Shown here: in pieces, positions 51,926 through 61,018 of the stretch
Position numbering within the stretch: position 1 is the stretch's first letter
Layout of the letters: each line of letters starts with the position of its first letter
Source: Bog-473 sp963701955
Lineage (GTDB): Bacteria; Actinomycetota; Acidimicrobiia; Acidimicrobiales; RAAP-2
Direction: 5' to 3'
Assembly: GCA_963701955.1 (NCBI GenBank)
Contig: OY969694.1
Span: 62,001-126,000 of the forward strand
Length of the DNA: 64,000 nucleotides
The notes under the pieces: model-generated
Database searches by the model: none
Told to the model about the DNA's origin: nothing
Seen by the model: the letters and a program-made list of their open reading frames with translations, nothing else
Position numbers and translations under genes: made by a program

Positions 51926-54900
51926 ATGTTCCTGAAGTCTCTCAGCATGAAGGGTTTCAAGTCCTTCGCCGACCCGACCGTGTTGCAGTTCGAACCGGGG
52001 ATCACCGTCGTTGTCGGGCCCAACGGGAGCGGGAAGTCCAACGTCGTCGACGCCGTGACCTGGGTTCTCGGCGCCCAGGGGCCGCGATCGCTGCGCTCGG
52101 CGAAGATGGAGGACGTCATCTTCGCGGGGACTTCGTCGAGGGCCGCGCTCGGTCGCGCCGAGGTGTCACTGACCATCGACAACTCCTCGGGGAAATTGCC
52201 CGTCGATCTGGCCGAGGTGACCATCACCCGGACGCTGTTCCGCTCGGGCGACAGCGAGTACGCCATCAACGGAGCGCCGTGCAGGCTGCTCGACATCCAG
52301 GAGCTGTTGAGCGATTCGGGCGTCGGCCGCCAGCAGCACATGATCGTCGGTCAGGGACAGCTCGACACCGTGCTCAACGCCCGCCCGGAGGACCGGCGGG
52401 CGATCATCGAGGAAGCGGCCGGGGTGCTCAAGCATCGCCGCCGCCGGGAACGCGCCGACCGCAGGCTTGCCGCGACGGCCGAGAACCTCGAGCGGCTGGG
52501 CGACCTCGTCCGTGAGGTCCGGCGCCAGATCCGTCCCCTCGAGCGTCAGGCGGCGGCGGCCCGGTCGCACGACGTCGTGGCGTCGCAGCTGCTCGCCCTG
52601 CGCCGCTACCTGGCCGGAAGCGAGCTGGCGGACCTCGTGGCGCGTCGTGGTGCGGCGCGCCAGGGCCTGAGCGTGTGCCGCCAGGAGGAGCACGAACTGC
52701 AAGAGGCGCTGGCGCAGCTCGATGCCGAGGCGACCTCGACCACGGCCGAGCTGTCTTCGAGGCGGGAGGAGGACCTGGCGAACGCCCTGGGTCGCGTGCA
52801 GGGGCTCGTCGAGCGGGCCAGAGGTCTCTCGGGCGTGTTGCGTGAGCGCGCAAGGGCGGTCGTCGCCGCCCTCGATGCCGCGGCCGACGTCGACGTGGTC
52901 TCGACGCTCGAGGCCGAGGCGGCACACCTCGCGGCCGAGCTGGTTTCCGCCGAGGCCGAGGAGGCAGCCGGTGGCGCGGCCGAACGTGACGAGCTGGCCG
53001 CTGCCGATGCCCGACTGGCCGAGGACGAGGAAGCACTGCGGGAGGGGTGGACAGGTCTCCTCGGTGGTGCGTCGGACCCCGAAGAGGCCGTGGCCCGGGC
53101 GCGCGCCCGAACAGAGCTGGTGGCTCGCTCGGCAGCCAGGGAGCAGCACGACATCGATGCCATCGGGTCCCGGGTGGCCGGTCTGGAGCAGGGCCAGGCC
53201 GCGGCCGCCGTGCGCGCCGACATGCTGGCGAAGGTGGCCACAGATCTCGAGCAGGCCACCGGCGGGCTGGAGGCGGATCTGGCGACCAGCACGGCGGAGC
53301 TCGAGGCCGCGGCCCGAGCCGTCGAGGTGGTGCAGGTCGAGAGCGACGAGGCGGTTGACTCCGGCCACCGTGCCGCGGCGCGGGCCGAGGCTCTCGAGCG
53401 CGCCCTGGCCGAGCTGCAGGGCGCCGGCGGACGCGAGCTCCTGCGTCAGGTGGACGGGGTCGTGGGCTCCCTGGTCGACCTGGTCGAGATCGACGAGGGT
53501 TGGGACGCCGCGTTCGAAGCGGCGGCCGGTGCGGGGGTGGCTGCGGTCGTCGTCGATGGTCGAGCCTCAGCGCAGGCGGCACTGACCACGCTGCGTGAGC
53601 AGGGGGTGACCGGAGCCGTGCTCGCCCCGCGTTCGGGCGGGCGGGTCGGCGGTCCCGAGTTGCCGCCGGGAAGCAGCGCCGAGCCCGTACGGCGCCACGT
53701 CAGGGTGCGACAGGGGGGAGCGGTGGCCGAGTCCGTGCTCGACGCACTGGTCGGGCGGGCCGTGCGCGTCGACGGGTGGGAGGAGGCGATCGACCTCTCG
53801 CTGGCACGCGGAGACCTGATCGTCGTGACGCCCGAGGGAGACCGTTTCGCCGCGACGGGCTGGCGGGTGCGCTCGGGCACGGGCGTGGTCACCGCGGCGG
53901 CAGTGGAGGACGCGGCAGAGGCGCGCCGCGGAGGCCGCGACGACCGCCCAGCTGGCCAGGGCACGGTTGAGCGACACGCGCGTCGCCCTTGCCCGGTTCC
54001 GCGACACGCGGACGGCGGCGGAGCGCGCCCTGGACCGACACGTCGCGGCGTGCGCCGCGGCCCGCGCCGATGTGGAACGGGCCGCCGTCGAGCAACGGCG
54101 TCTGGCCGCGGAGCTCGAAGAGGTCCGTGCCACCGTCGCCGCGGCCCACCAACGGCTGGCCGACGTGACTGCCGAGGAGGCGCAGCTGCTGCAGTTGCTG
54201 CCGGCGCTCGAGGAGGCCGTCGCCGCGTGGAAGGGACTTCAGGGTCGGCGCACGGAGGTGGGCCTTCGCCGCCAGGAGCTCGAGGTGCGAGTGGCCGGCG
54301 TGGCCGAACGCCGGCGCGTCCTGGCCGAACGGCGCGCCGAGGTGGAGCGCCGACTGGCCGGTCACGCCGAAGAACGCGCCACCGCAGCCTCGCGCCGCGA
54401 GCGACTCGAGGCCGAAGGTCGTGCCCTCGCCCGCCTCGAGACCGTCGTCGAGGCCGAGCACGCCCGGCTCGACGCCGTCTTCGAGTCCCTTCGTCATGAC
54501 TACCAGGACCAGGTCGACGCGGTGCGTGCCGGCGGTGAACGGCTCGAACAGCTCCGCCAGGACCGCCACACCGCGGAACAGCGTCTTGAAGCCGTGCGCG
54601 GCCGCACGCGCACCCTCGATCTGGAGGCCAACGAAGTCGATCTGCGCACCGAGGCGCTGCGCGAGCACGTCAGCCGCGATCTCCATGCCACCCCCGACGA
54701 TCTGGTGGGGTTGCCCGAGCCCGAGGCGCCGGAGGGCACGACCCTGGCAAAGCACGCCGAGGAGCTGGAGCGCAAGCTCGCCTCGCTCGGTCCGGTCAAC
54801 CCGCTGGCATTGGAGGAGCTCTCGGTTCTCGAAGAGCGGCACAAGGAGCTCGAGGCACAGGTCGACGACGTGCGCGGGAGCGCGGCGCGAGCTGCACGAA

Positions 54901-55398
54901 GTCGTGCGAACCTTGGACCAGGAGATCATGACGTCGTTCGCCACCGCGGCGGCCGATGTGAACGAGCACTTCTCGGCGCTCATCGCCATGTTGTTCCCCG
55001 GAGGCACCGGTCGCCTGATGCTCCTCGAGCCCGACGACCTCTTGAACACGGGCGTGGAGATCGAGGTCCGACCCGCGGGGCGCAACGTCCGCCGCGTGTC
55101 GTTGCTGTCGGGAGGGGAGCGCTCCATGGCCGCGCTGGCCTTCCTCTTCGCCGTGTTCCGCAGCCGGCCCTCGCCCTTCTACATGATGGACGAGGTCGAG
55201 GCCGCCCTCGACGACGTCAACCTGAGTCGCTTCCTCACCCTCGTCCGCGATTTCCGGGACGAGGCGCAGCTCCTCATCGTGAGCCACCAGAAGCGCACCA
55301 TGGAGACGGCCGACGCGCTCTACGGCGTGACGATGGCACCGGGCGGATCGTCGCAGGTCGTCAGCCAGAAAGTCGCGAAGGAGCCCGCGCCGGCATGA
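51926..55398 (+). CDS. smc: Chromosome segregation protein SMC, two frameshifts
   Basis: From ATG 51926 the ATPase head starts KSLSMKGFKSFADPT with the Walker A VVVGPNGSGKSNVVDAV. The coiled-coil arm and hinge follow (GVAAVVVDGR region). The frame breaks near 53928-53931 (one extra G) and continues as a second coil in another frame. It breaks again in the GGG run at 54876-54878 and resumes with VSLLSGGERSMAALAFLFA (ABC signature) and MMDEVEAALDDVNLSRFL (Walker B). Removing one base at each place gives a normal SMC of about 1156 residues. The ATG of ftsY overlaps the stop. SMC compacts and segregates the chromosome. Confidence 0.92.
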
Positions 55399-56553
55399 TC
55401 GCAGTGGCCGTCGGCTTCTACATCGTCCTCGTCGTGGTGGTGGCCGTGCTCGGCGTCGTCGCCGGCGGGCTGGCGGCGACCCGGGGGCGCCGGCGTCGAG
55501 GGCGGGTCGAGACGCCCGGGACACCGCCGTCGCCTCGGGCACCCGCCGTCGCGGCCCCGCCCGCGGTCCGAGACCGTGCCTGGGGTCGAGACCGTGCCTG
55601 GGGTCGAGACGGTGCCTGGGGTCGAGACGGCGCCCGTCGAGGCGCCACCGACCTACCGCAGCCGCCTCGGAGGGGTCCGTGGGATCTTCAGCGGGGCCGT
55701 GTCGGCCCTGCGGTCGGGGCGGGTGGACCAGGCCACCTGGGACTCGCTCGAGGAAGCCCTGATCAGGGCGGACGTGGGCGTGACGACGACCACCGCACTC
55801 CTCGACGAGCTGCGTGCCAAGGTTGCCACGAAGGAGATTGGGGGCGGCGATGACCTGGTGGAGGCGCTCGGGACGTCGATCCGCCGGCTTCTCGACACCT
55901 CGGGGTCACGCTCCCTGCGAATGGAGGCCCGGCCCGGCCAGCCCGACGTCTGGCTGTTCGTCGGCGTCAACGGCGTCGGGAAGACCACCACCATCGGCAA
56001 GCTGGCCCGGCGCCAGTCGGCCGCGGGCCATTCGGTCCTCCTGGCCGCAGGCGACACGTTCCGCGCTGCCGCGGTCGACCAGTTGGCCATGTGGGCCGAG
56101 CGCACGGGAACCGAGATCGTCCGCGGAGCCGAGGGCGCCGACCCCAGCGCCATCGTGTTCGACGCCGTCCAGCGGGCCGCGGCGCGTGGGAACGACCTGG
56201 TGCTGGCGGACACGGCGGGCCGGCTGCACACGAAGGTGAACCTGGTCGAGGAGCTCAAGAAGATTCGCCGGGTCGCTGACCGGGATCCGGGCAACGTCAG
56301 CGAGGTCCTCCTCGTGCTCGATGCCACCACCGGTCAGAACGGGCTGGCCCAGGCGCGCCAGTTCGCCGACGCCGTGGACATCACCGGGATCGTGCTCACG
56401 AAGCTCGACGGCACGGCCAAGGGAGGGATCGTGATCGCGGTCCAGCGCGAGCTGTTCGTGCCGGTCAAGCTCGTGGGTCTGGGCGAGGGGCCCGAGGACC
56501 TGGTGGACTTCGATCCCGACGACTTCGTGAGCGCGCTGTTGGACGCCGAGTGA
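55395..56553 (+). CDS. ftsY: Signal recognition particle receptor FtsY (frameshifted linker)
   Basis: ATG 55395 opens a membrane anchor IAVAVGFYIVLVVVVAVLGVVAGG followed by a basic stretch. The frame then changes between about 55500 and 55580, in or just before an 18-base repeat. The FtsY frame gives ETVPGV repeats, the N-domain and the SRP GTPase: GVNGVGKTTTIGKLA, GDTFRAAAVDQL, LADTAGRLH and LTKLDGTAKGG, ending GEGPEDLVDFDPDDFVSALL. One extra base explains the break. FtsY docks ribosome-SRP complexes at the membrane; Ffh is encoded nearby. Confidence 0.93.
55570..55641 (+). repeat. 18-base tandem repeat in the ftsY linker
   Basis: gagaccgtgcctggggtc-type units begin at 55570, 55588, 55606 and 55624 (period 18, the last one diverged). 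They encode ETVPGV hexapeptides in the acidic linker between membrane anchor and GTPase. Slippage here could also explain the local frame change. Confidence 0.85.
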
Positions 56554-56574
56554 GGAGCTCGCTCGGCCGGGCCG

Positions 56575-56602
56575 GCCTCAGCTGACCTGCCTCAGCTGAC
56601 CT
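56575..56602. repeat. 14-base tandem duplication at ftsY/FKBP gene ends
   Basis: gcctcagctgacct occurs twice without a gap (56575-56588 and 56589-56602), across the stop codon of the convergent FKBP gene. Confidence 0.85.
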
Positions 56603-57239
56603 CGAGCAGGTCGATGACGAACACCAGCGTGTCGTTCGCCGCGATGCCCGACCCCGGGGACTGGCTGCCGTAGCCCAGGCTCGGCGGGATGATCAGCTCA
56701 CGCCTCCCACCAACCTTCATGCCGACGACGCCCTTGTCCCACCCGGGGATGACCTGGTGCTCCCCCAGGGCGAACGTGAAGGGCTGGCTCGTCCACGAGG
56801 ACTGGATCATCTTCCCGCTCGAGTAGGTGGCCAGGACGTACTGCACCGCCAAGGTCTTACCCGGCAGCGCCTCGGCTCCGGTGCCCGTGATCAGGTCGGC
56901 ACCCTCGAGCGTGGTCGGTGGAGTGCCGGCGGGCACGGTGACCGTCGGCGCTGCACCCGCCGTGCCGGCGGGTGACAGTTCGGAGGTGGGGATCGGCGGG
57001 AGGGCGATCGGGCTGCCGGCGTGGGCGGCGGTCGGCAGCGTCGTGCCGCCGCCCGTGCTCCCCGAGGCGCCGGTGTTGCCCGAGGCGCCGGTGTTGTCCG
57101 AGGCGCCCGATGTCGTCGTGGTCGGTGACCCCGACCCGCCCGACGGCGAGGAACTGCAGCCGGCGAGGCCCAGCAGGCTGACGACACCGAGCGCCGCCGC
57201 GAGGTTCCGCGTGCGCCGGCGGGAGATCGTGCGAGGCAT
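56592..57239 (-). CDS. FKBP-type peptidyl-prolyl isomerase lipoprotein
   Basis: A 215-residue exported lipoprotein. The signal peptide ends in a lipobox LLGLAGC near residue 28, followed by a Gly/Ser/Thr-rich linker containing GASGNTGASGSTG repeats. The FKBP domain covers the last 105 residues: KTLAVQYVLATYSSGKMIQSSW, FALGEHQVIPGWDKGVVGMKVGGRRELIIPPSLGYG and TLVFVIDLLEV. It should catalyse proline isomerisation during folding of secreted proteins at the outer membrane face. It is convergent with ftsY and divergent from ffh. Confidence 0.93.
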   Translation of the reverse strand: MPRTISRRRTRNLAAALGVVSLLGLAGCSSSPSGGSGSPTTTTSGASDNTGASGNTGASGSTGGGTTLPTAAHAGSPIALPPIPTSELSPAGTAGAAPTVTVPAGTPPTTLEGADLITGTGAEALPGKTLAVQYVLATYSSGKMIQSSWTSQPFTFALGEHQVIPGWDKGVVGMKVGGRRELIIPPSLGYGSQSPGSGIAANDTLVFVIDLLEVS

Positions 57240-57290
57240 GGGCCGAGACGCTATCGGAGCCGGTGCGGCCGTCGGGGACGGGTGCCTGGC

Positions 57291-57296
57291 TAACCT
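57291..57296 (+). promoter_or_regulatory. Putative leaderless -10 element of ffh
   Basis: TAACCT is followed by 8 bases and ATG 57305; no Shine-Dalgarno sequence is present. Confidence 0.5.
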
Positions 57297-57304
57297 GAGA
57301 CCCC

Positions 57305-58927
57305 ATGTTCGATGCCCTCTCGGACCGTCTGGAGCGGATCTCGACCCGCCTGCGGGGTAAGGGGCGTATCAGCGACGCCGACCTCGATGAGTCGCTCAGG
57401 GAGATCCGCACCGCGCTGCTCGAGGCCGACGTCGAACTCTCGGTGGCCCGCCGGTTCTGCGACGGCATCCGGCTGAGGGTCAGCACCGAGGCGCTCTCGA
57501 AGAGCCTCTCCCCGGGCCAGCAGGTGATCAGGGCGGTGCACGAGGAGCTGGTGGGGGTCCTGGGCGGGGAGGCGCTCAAGCTCACCTATGCCCCGCGGCC
57601 CCCCACCGTCGTCCTCATGGCCGGCCTGCAGGGCTCGGGGAAGACGACCAACTCGGCCAAGCTCGCCCTGTGGTGGAAGCAGCAGGGGCGCAACCCCCTG
57701 CTCGTCGGGGCCGACCTGCAGCGCCCCGCGGCCGTCGAGCAGCTGCGCGTGCTCGGAGAGCAGGCCGGCGTGACCGTCTTCTCGGAGTCGACGGACCCCG
57801 TCCGCTGCGCGCGGGCCGGGTTGGAAGAGGCACGGCGACTCGGTCGCGACATCTGCATCATCGACACCGCCGGCCGACTCACGATCGACGCCGAGATGAT
57901 GGACCAGATCCGCGCCATCTCCGCGACCACCGAGCCCCACTACACGTTCTTGGTGATCGACGCCATGATCGGCCAGGACGCCGTGGCCACCGCCAAGGCG
58001 TTCCACGACACGCTGGCTTTGAGCGGGGTGATCCTGACCAAGCTCGACGGCGACGCCCGCGGCGGTGCGGCGCTGTCGGTCAAGGGTGTGGTCGGCAAGC
58101 CCATCGCATTCGCCAGCACGGGGGAGCGACTGGGCGATTTCGACCTCTTCCATCCCGACCGCATGGCCGAGCGGATCCTGGGCATGGGCGACGTCCGCAG
58201 TCTCATCGAGCAGGCCGAGCGCACGATGGACTCCGACGAGGTGGCCAAGAGCGCCAGCCGCCTCATGCAGGGGCAGTTCACCCTCGACGACTTCCTCTCA
58301 CAGCTGCGCCAGGTCAAGAAGATGGGCTCGCTGGGCGGTCTCATGCGCCTCATGCCGGGCATGACCAAAGAGATGCGCCAGGCCGCCGGCCAGATCGACG
58401 ACCGCGAGGTGGCCAAGGTCGAGGCCATCGTGTGCTCCATGACGCCGGCCGAGCGCAACGAGGTCTCCCTCATGGACGGCTCGCGCCGAAGTCGCGTGGC
58501 CCGGGGATCGGGCACCAGCGTCCAGGACGTCAACGGATTGCTCAAGCAGTTCAAGGAAATGCAGAAGATGATGAAGGGGATGGCGTCGGGCAACCTGCCC
58601 AATCTTCCCGGGATGCCCAACATGGGCGCCATGTCCGGGCTGAGCGGCCGCGCCGCTCGCAAGATGGCCAAGCAGGCGGCCGGAGCCGGTTTCCCTGGAC
58701 CAGGAGGCGCCGCCGGGGGCCAGGCCGACTTCGACATGATGGCCCAGCTCATGGCTGACGGTGGCGACGACGGCCTGCCTCCGGGTCTGCCCGCTCTGTC
58801 GGCGGGTTCCCCGGGTGGCCCGGTGCCCGGATCCGGGACCGGCGGCTCGCGACCCGTGGTCAGCACCAACAAGGGCACCAAGAAGAAGAAGAAGGGTGGC
58901 CGGGTCACGCCGCCCAAGAGCCGGTAG
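57305..58927 (+). CDS. ffh: Signal recognition particle protein Ffh
   Basis: A 540-residue SRP GTPase. The N-domain is helical and the G-domain motifs are complete: GLQGSGKTTNSAKLA, GADLQRPAAVEQL, IIDTAGRL and LTKLDGDARGGAAL. The M-domain begins near residue 330 with methionine-rich helices (MRLMPGMTKEMRQAAG and MQKMMKGMASGNLPNLPGMPNMGAMSG), which bind signal sequences. The long Gly/Pro-rich and lysine-rich tail after residue 450 is an extension beyond typical Ffh and is probably unstructured. It pairs with FtsY, encoded upstream. Confidence 0.95.
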   Translation: MFDALSDRLERISTRLRGKGRISDADLDESLREIRTALLEADVELSVARRFCDGIRLRVSTEALSKSLSPGQQVIRAVHEELVGVLGGEALKLTYAPRPPTVVLMAGLQGSGKTTNSAKLALWWKQQGRNPLLVGADLQRPAAVEQLRVLGEQAGVTVFSESTDPVRCARAGLEEARRLGRDICIIDTAGRLTIDAEMMDQIRAISATTEPHYTFLVIDAMIGQDAVATAKAFHDTLALSGVILTKLDGDARGGAALSVKGVVGKPIAFASTGERLGDFDLFHPDRMAERILGMGDVRSLIEQAERTMDSDEVAKSASRLMQGQFTLDDFLSQLRQVKKMGSLGGLMRLMPGMTKEMRQAAGQIDDREVAKVEAIVCSMTPAERNEVSLMDGSRRSRVARGSGTSVQDVNGLLKQFKEMQKMMKGMASGNLPNLPGMPNMGAMSGLSGRAARKMAKQAAGAGFPGPGGAAGGQADFDMMAQLMADGGDDGLPPGLPALSAGSPGGPVPGSGTGGSRPVVSTNKGTKKKKKGGRVTPPKSR

Positions 58928-59047
58928 GGGCGTGGGAGCCCGCCACCTGCGCCATCTGGCACAATGGACGGCCGGGCGCGTCCGCCGATGCGCCGGGCGC
59001 TCGACGAGCTCTCTCGACGAGCCGTCTCGACACTTGGAGGAATGTCC

Positions 59048-59332
59048 GTGGCAGTGAAGCTCCGCCTCGTGCGGATGGGCAAGAAGAAGCAGCCGACCTA
59101 CCGGGTGGTGGCGGCGGACAGCCGCTCGCCCCGTGACGGCCGGTTCCTCGAGATCCTGGGAACCTATGCACCCCGGGGGGCCTCGAGGGCCGAGCCGGAC
59201 GCCGTCGTCGAGATCGACAACGCCAAGGCGGTCAGGTGGCTGGTGAACGGGGCGAAGCCGACCGAGCGGGTGGAGCGCCTCCTCAAGACCTCGGGCGCCT
59301 GGGACGAGTTCGCCGCGGCGAGGGCGAAGTGA
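59048..59332 (+). CDS. rpsP: 30S ribosomal protein S16
   Basis: A 94-residue ribosomal protein beginning MAVKLRLVRMGKKKQPTYRVVAADSRSPRDGRFLEILGTY. GTG 59048 is chosen over ATG 59042 because GGAGG is 7 bases upstream of the GTG but only one base from the ATG. The gene opens the rpsP-khpA-rimM-trmD-rplS operon, all linked by overlaps or short gaps. The stop overlaps the next GTG. Confidence 0.95.
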   Translation: MAVKLRLVRMGKKKQPTYRVVAADSRSPRDGRFLEILGTYAPRGASRAEPDAVVEIDNAKAVRWLVNGAKPTERVERLLKTSGAWDEFAAARAK

Positions 59333-59697
59333 CCGATCTCTACGAAGCGGGCGACATCAACCAGACCGACGGTGGCGCGGGCGGACCCGAGGGCGACGAA
59401 CTCGACGACGACCTCCACGAGGTGGGGGAGGGCAACGAGCGCATCGAGGCCGGCCAGGGCACCCCTGTGGCGGTCCTGGCCTATCTGGCCCGGGCGCTGT
59501 CCAACGACCCCGATGCAGTGGTGATCGACACGCAGGAGCGGCGCGGTGGACTGCGCCTCAACCTGCACGTCGCGCCCGAGGACATGGGCCGCGTCATCGG
59601 GCGTCGGGGGCGCACGGCACAGGCCATCCGCACCGTGGTCACCGTGGCCGGCGCCAAGGACGGCGTCCAGGCCAGCGTCGACATCCTCGACGACTGA
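59329..59697 (+). CDS. khpA: KH-domain RNA-binding protein (KhpA)
   Basis: A 122-residue protein. The last 78 residues form the KhpA KH domain, with MGRVIGRRGRTAQAIRTVV carrying the GxxG RNA-contact loop. The first 44 residues are a strongly acidic extension (NQTDGGAGGPEGDELDDDLHE) missing in usual KhpA. KhpA works with KhpB in RNA binding and cell-size control in Gram-positive bacteria. Position between rpsP and rimM is standard. GTG overlaps the rpsP stop by four bases. Confidence 0.9.
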   Translation: MTDLYEAGDINQTDGGAGGPEGDELDDDLHEVGEGNERIEAGQGTPVAVLAYLARALSNDPDAVVIDTQERRGGLRLNLHVAPEDMGRVIGRRGRTAQAIRTVVTVAGAKDGVQASVDILDD

Positions 59698-60185
59698 CGA
59701 CGTCTGACCTCCTGATCGTCGGTCGGGTCGCCCGGGCCCACGGCCTCCGGGGCGAGGTGGTGGTCGAGCTCTGGAGTGACCAGGTGCAGCGGTTGGACCC
59801 CGGCTCGGTGCTGTCCTCGGACCGGGGGCCCCTCACCGTCGAGCGGTCGAGGCTGCTGCGTCCCGAGCGCTATGTCGTCGCATTCTCCGGAGTGGCGGAC
59901 CGGAGTGGCGCGGAGCAGCTGAGAGGCCTCGAGCTGCGGGCCGAGGCGCTCGACGCCCACGAGACACCAGGGACGCTCTGGGTGCATCAACTGGTGGGGG
60001 CGACCGTGCGTGACACCGCCGGAACCGAGCTGGGGCGGGTGGCCTCGGTGGAGGCCAACCCGGCGAGCGATCTGCTGGTGCTCGAGTCCGGAGGACTGAT
60101 CCCCGTCCGCTTCGTGACGAGTCTCGACGTCTCCGACCGCTCGGTCGTGCAGGTGGACCTGCCGCCCGGGCTCCTCGAATTGTGA
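59694..60185 (+). CDS. rimM: Ribosome maturation factor RimM, CTG start
   Basis: A 163-residue 16S rRNA processing factor. The conserved N-terminal segment LLIVGRVARAHGLRGEVVVELWSD requires translation from upstream of 59712, but no ATG, GTG or TTG exists in this frame before the conserved part. CTG 59694 overlaps the khpA stop as CTGA, in the same way that neighbouring genes overlap as GTGA, and is the best start. The C-terminal PRC-barrel has TLWVHQLVGATVRDTAGTELGRVASVE and LIPVRFVTSLD. It binds S19 during 30S assembly. An internal GTG at 59757 would remove conserved residues. Confidence 0.85.
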   Translation: MTTSDLLIVGRVARAHGLRGEVVVELWSDQVQRLDPGSVLSSDRGPLTVERSRLLRPERYVVAFSGVADRSGAEQLRGLELRAEALDAHETPGTLWVHQLVGATVRDTAGTELGRVASVEANPASDLLVLESGGLIPVRFVTSLDVSDRSVVQVDLPPGLLEL

Positions 60186-61003
60186 GGGTCGACGTCTTCA
60201 CGATCTTCCCCGAGGTGGTGGCGGGGTACTGCAGCGCCTCCATTCTCGGTCGGGCCGCCGACTCGGGCGCGCTCGACGTGCGGGTCCACGACCTGCGCGA
60301 CGGGGCAGACGACCCGCGCCGATCGGTCGACGACAGCCCCTTCGGGGGTGGGGCGGGCATGGTCCTCATGCCCGAGCCGATCTTTCGCAGTGTCGAGTCG
60401 GTCACCGACCTGCCCCGACCGCTCTACCTGCTGGCGCCCGGAGGTCGGCGTTTCGACCAGTCGGTGGCCGCCGAGCTGGCGGCCCTGGCCGAGGGTCCTT
60501 CGGGCGGCTTCTCACTCTTGTGCGGCCGCTACGAGGGCGTGGACCAGCGGGTGGCGGACCATCTGGTCGACGGCGAGCTGTCGGTGGGTGACTTCGTCCT
60601 GGCCGGTGGGGAGCTGGCGGCGCTCGTCGTGCTCGAGGCGGTGGCCCGCCTGAGGCCCGCCGTGCTGGGCAACGAGGAGTCGGCGCGCGAGGAGAGCTTC
60701 GTCCACGGTCTGCTCGAGTACCCCCAGTACACCCGCCCCGCGGAGTTCCGTGGGTGGAGCGTTCCCGAGGTTCTCCGCTCGGGGGACCACGGGGCGGTTG
60801 CCGCCTGGCGCCGTGCCCAGGCCCTGGTGCGGACGGCGGAACGCCGGCCCGATCTCATGGCGCGCCTGGTCGGGGAGTCTGAGCTGAGTCCCGCCGACGT
60901 GCGGCTCTTGCGCGAGCAGGGCTACGATGTTCAGTCCGGCCCGGGGTTGAGCAGCGCTGAGACCCCCGAAGAGACCACCGAGCACACCGATGGGCCGGCG
61001 TGA
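60182..61003 (+). CDS. trmD: tRNA (guanine37-N1)-methyltransferase
   Basis: A 273-residue SPOUT methyltransferase acting on G37 of tRNAs to prevent frameshifting. It begins MRVDVFTIFPEVVAGY. The knot region contains LLCGRYEGVDQRVADHLVDGELSVGDFVLAGGELAALV, including the catalytic region around D-E-L-S-V-G-D. LEYPQYTRPAEFRGWSVPEVLRSGDH is also typical. The acidic tail (AETPEETTEHTDGPA) is an extension. GTG overlaps the rimM stop (GTGA). Confidence 0.95.
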   Translation: MRVDVFTIFPEVVAGYCSASILGRAADSGALDVRVHDLRDGADDPRRSVDDSPFGGGAGMVLMPEPIFRSVESVTDLPRPLYLLAPGGRRFDQSVAAELAALAEGPSGGFSLLCGRYEGVDQRVADHLVDGELSVGDFVLAGGELAALVVLEAVARLRPAVLGNEESAREESFVHGLLEYPQYTRPAEFRGWSVPEVLRSGDHGAVAAWRRAQALVRTAERRPDLMARLVGESELSPADVRLLREQGYDVQSGPGLSSAETPEETTEHTDGPA

Positions 61004-61018
61004 GCGAAGGACCTTCCC

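Noticed and set aside
51926..56553. Programmed ribosomal frameshifting in smc and ftsY
   Set aside because: No slippery heptamer with a downstream structure was recognised, and similar breaks occur in unrelated genes, so sequence error is simpler.
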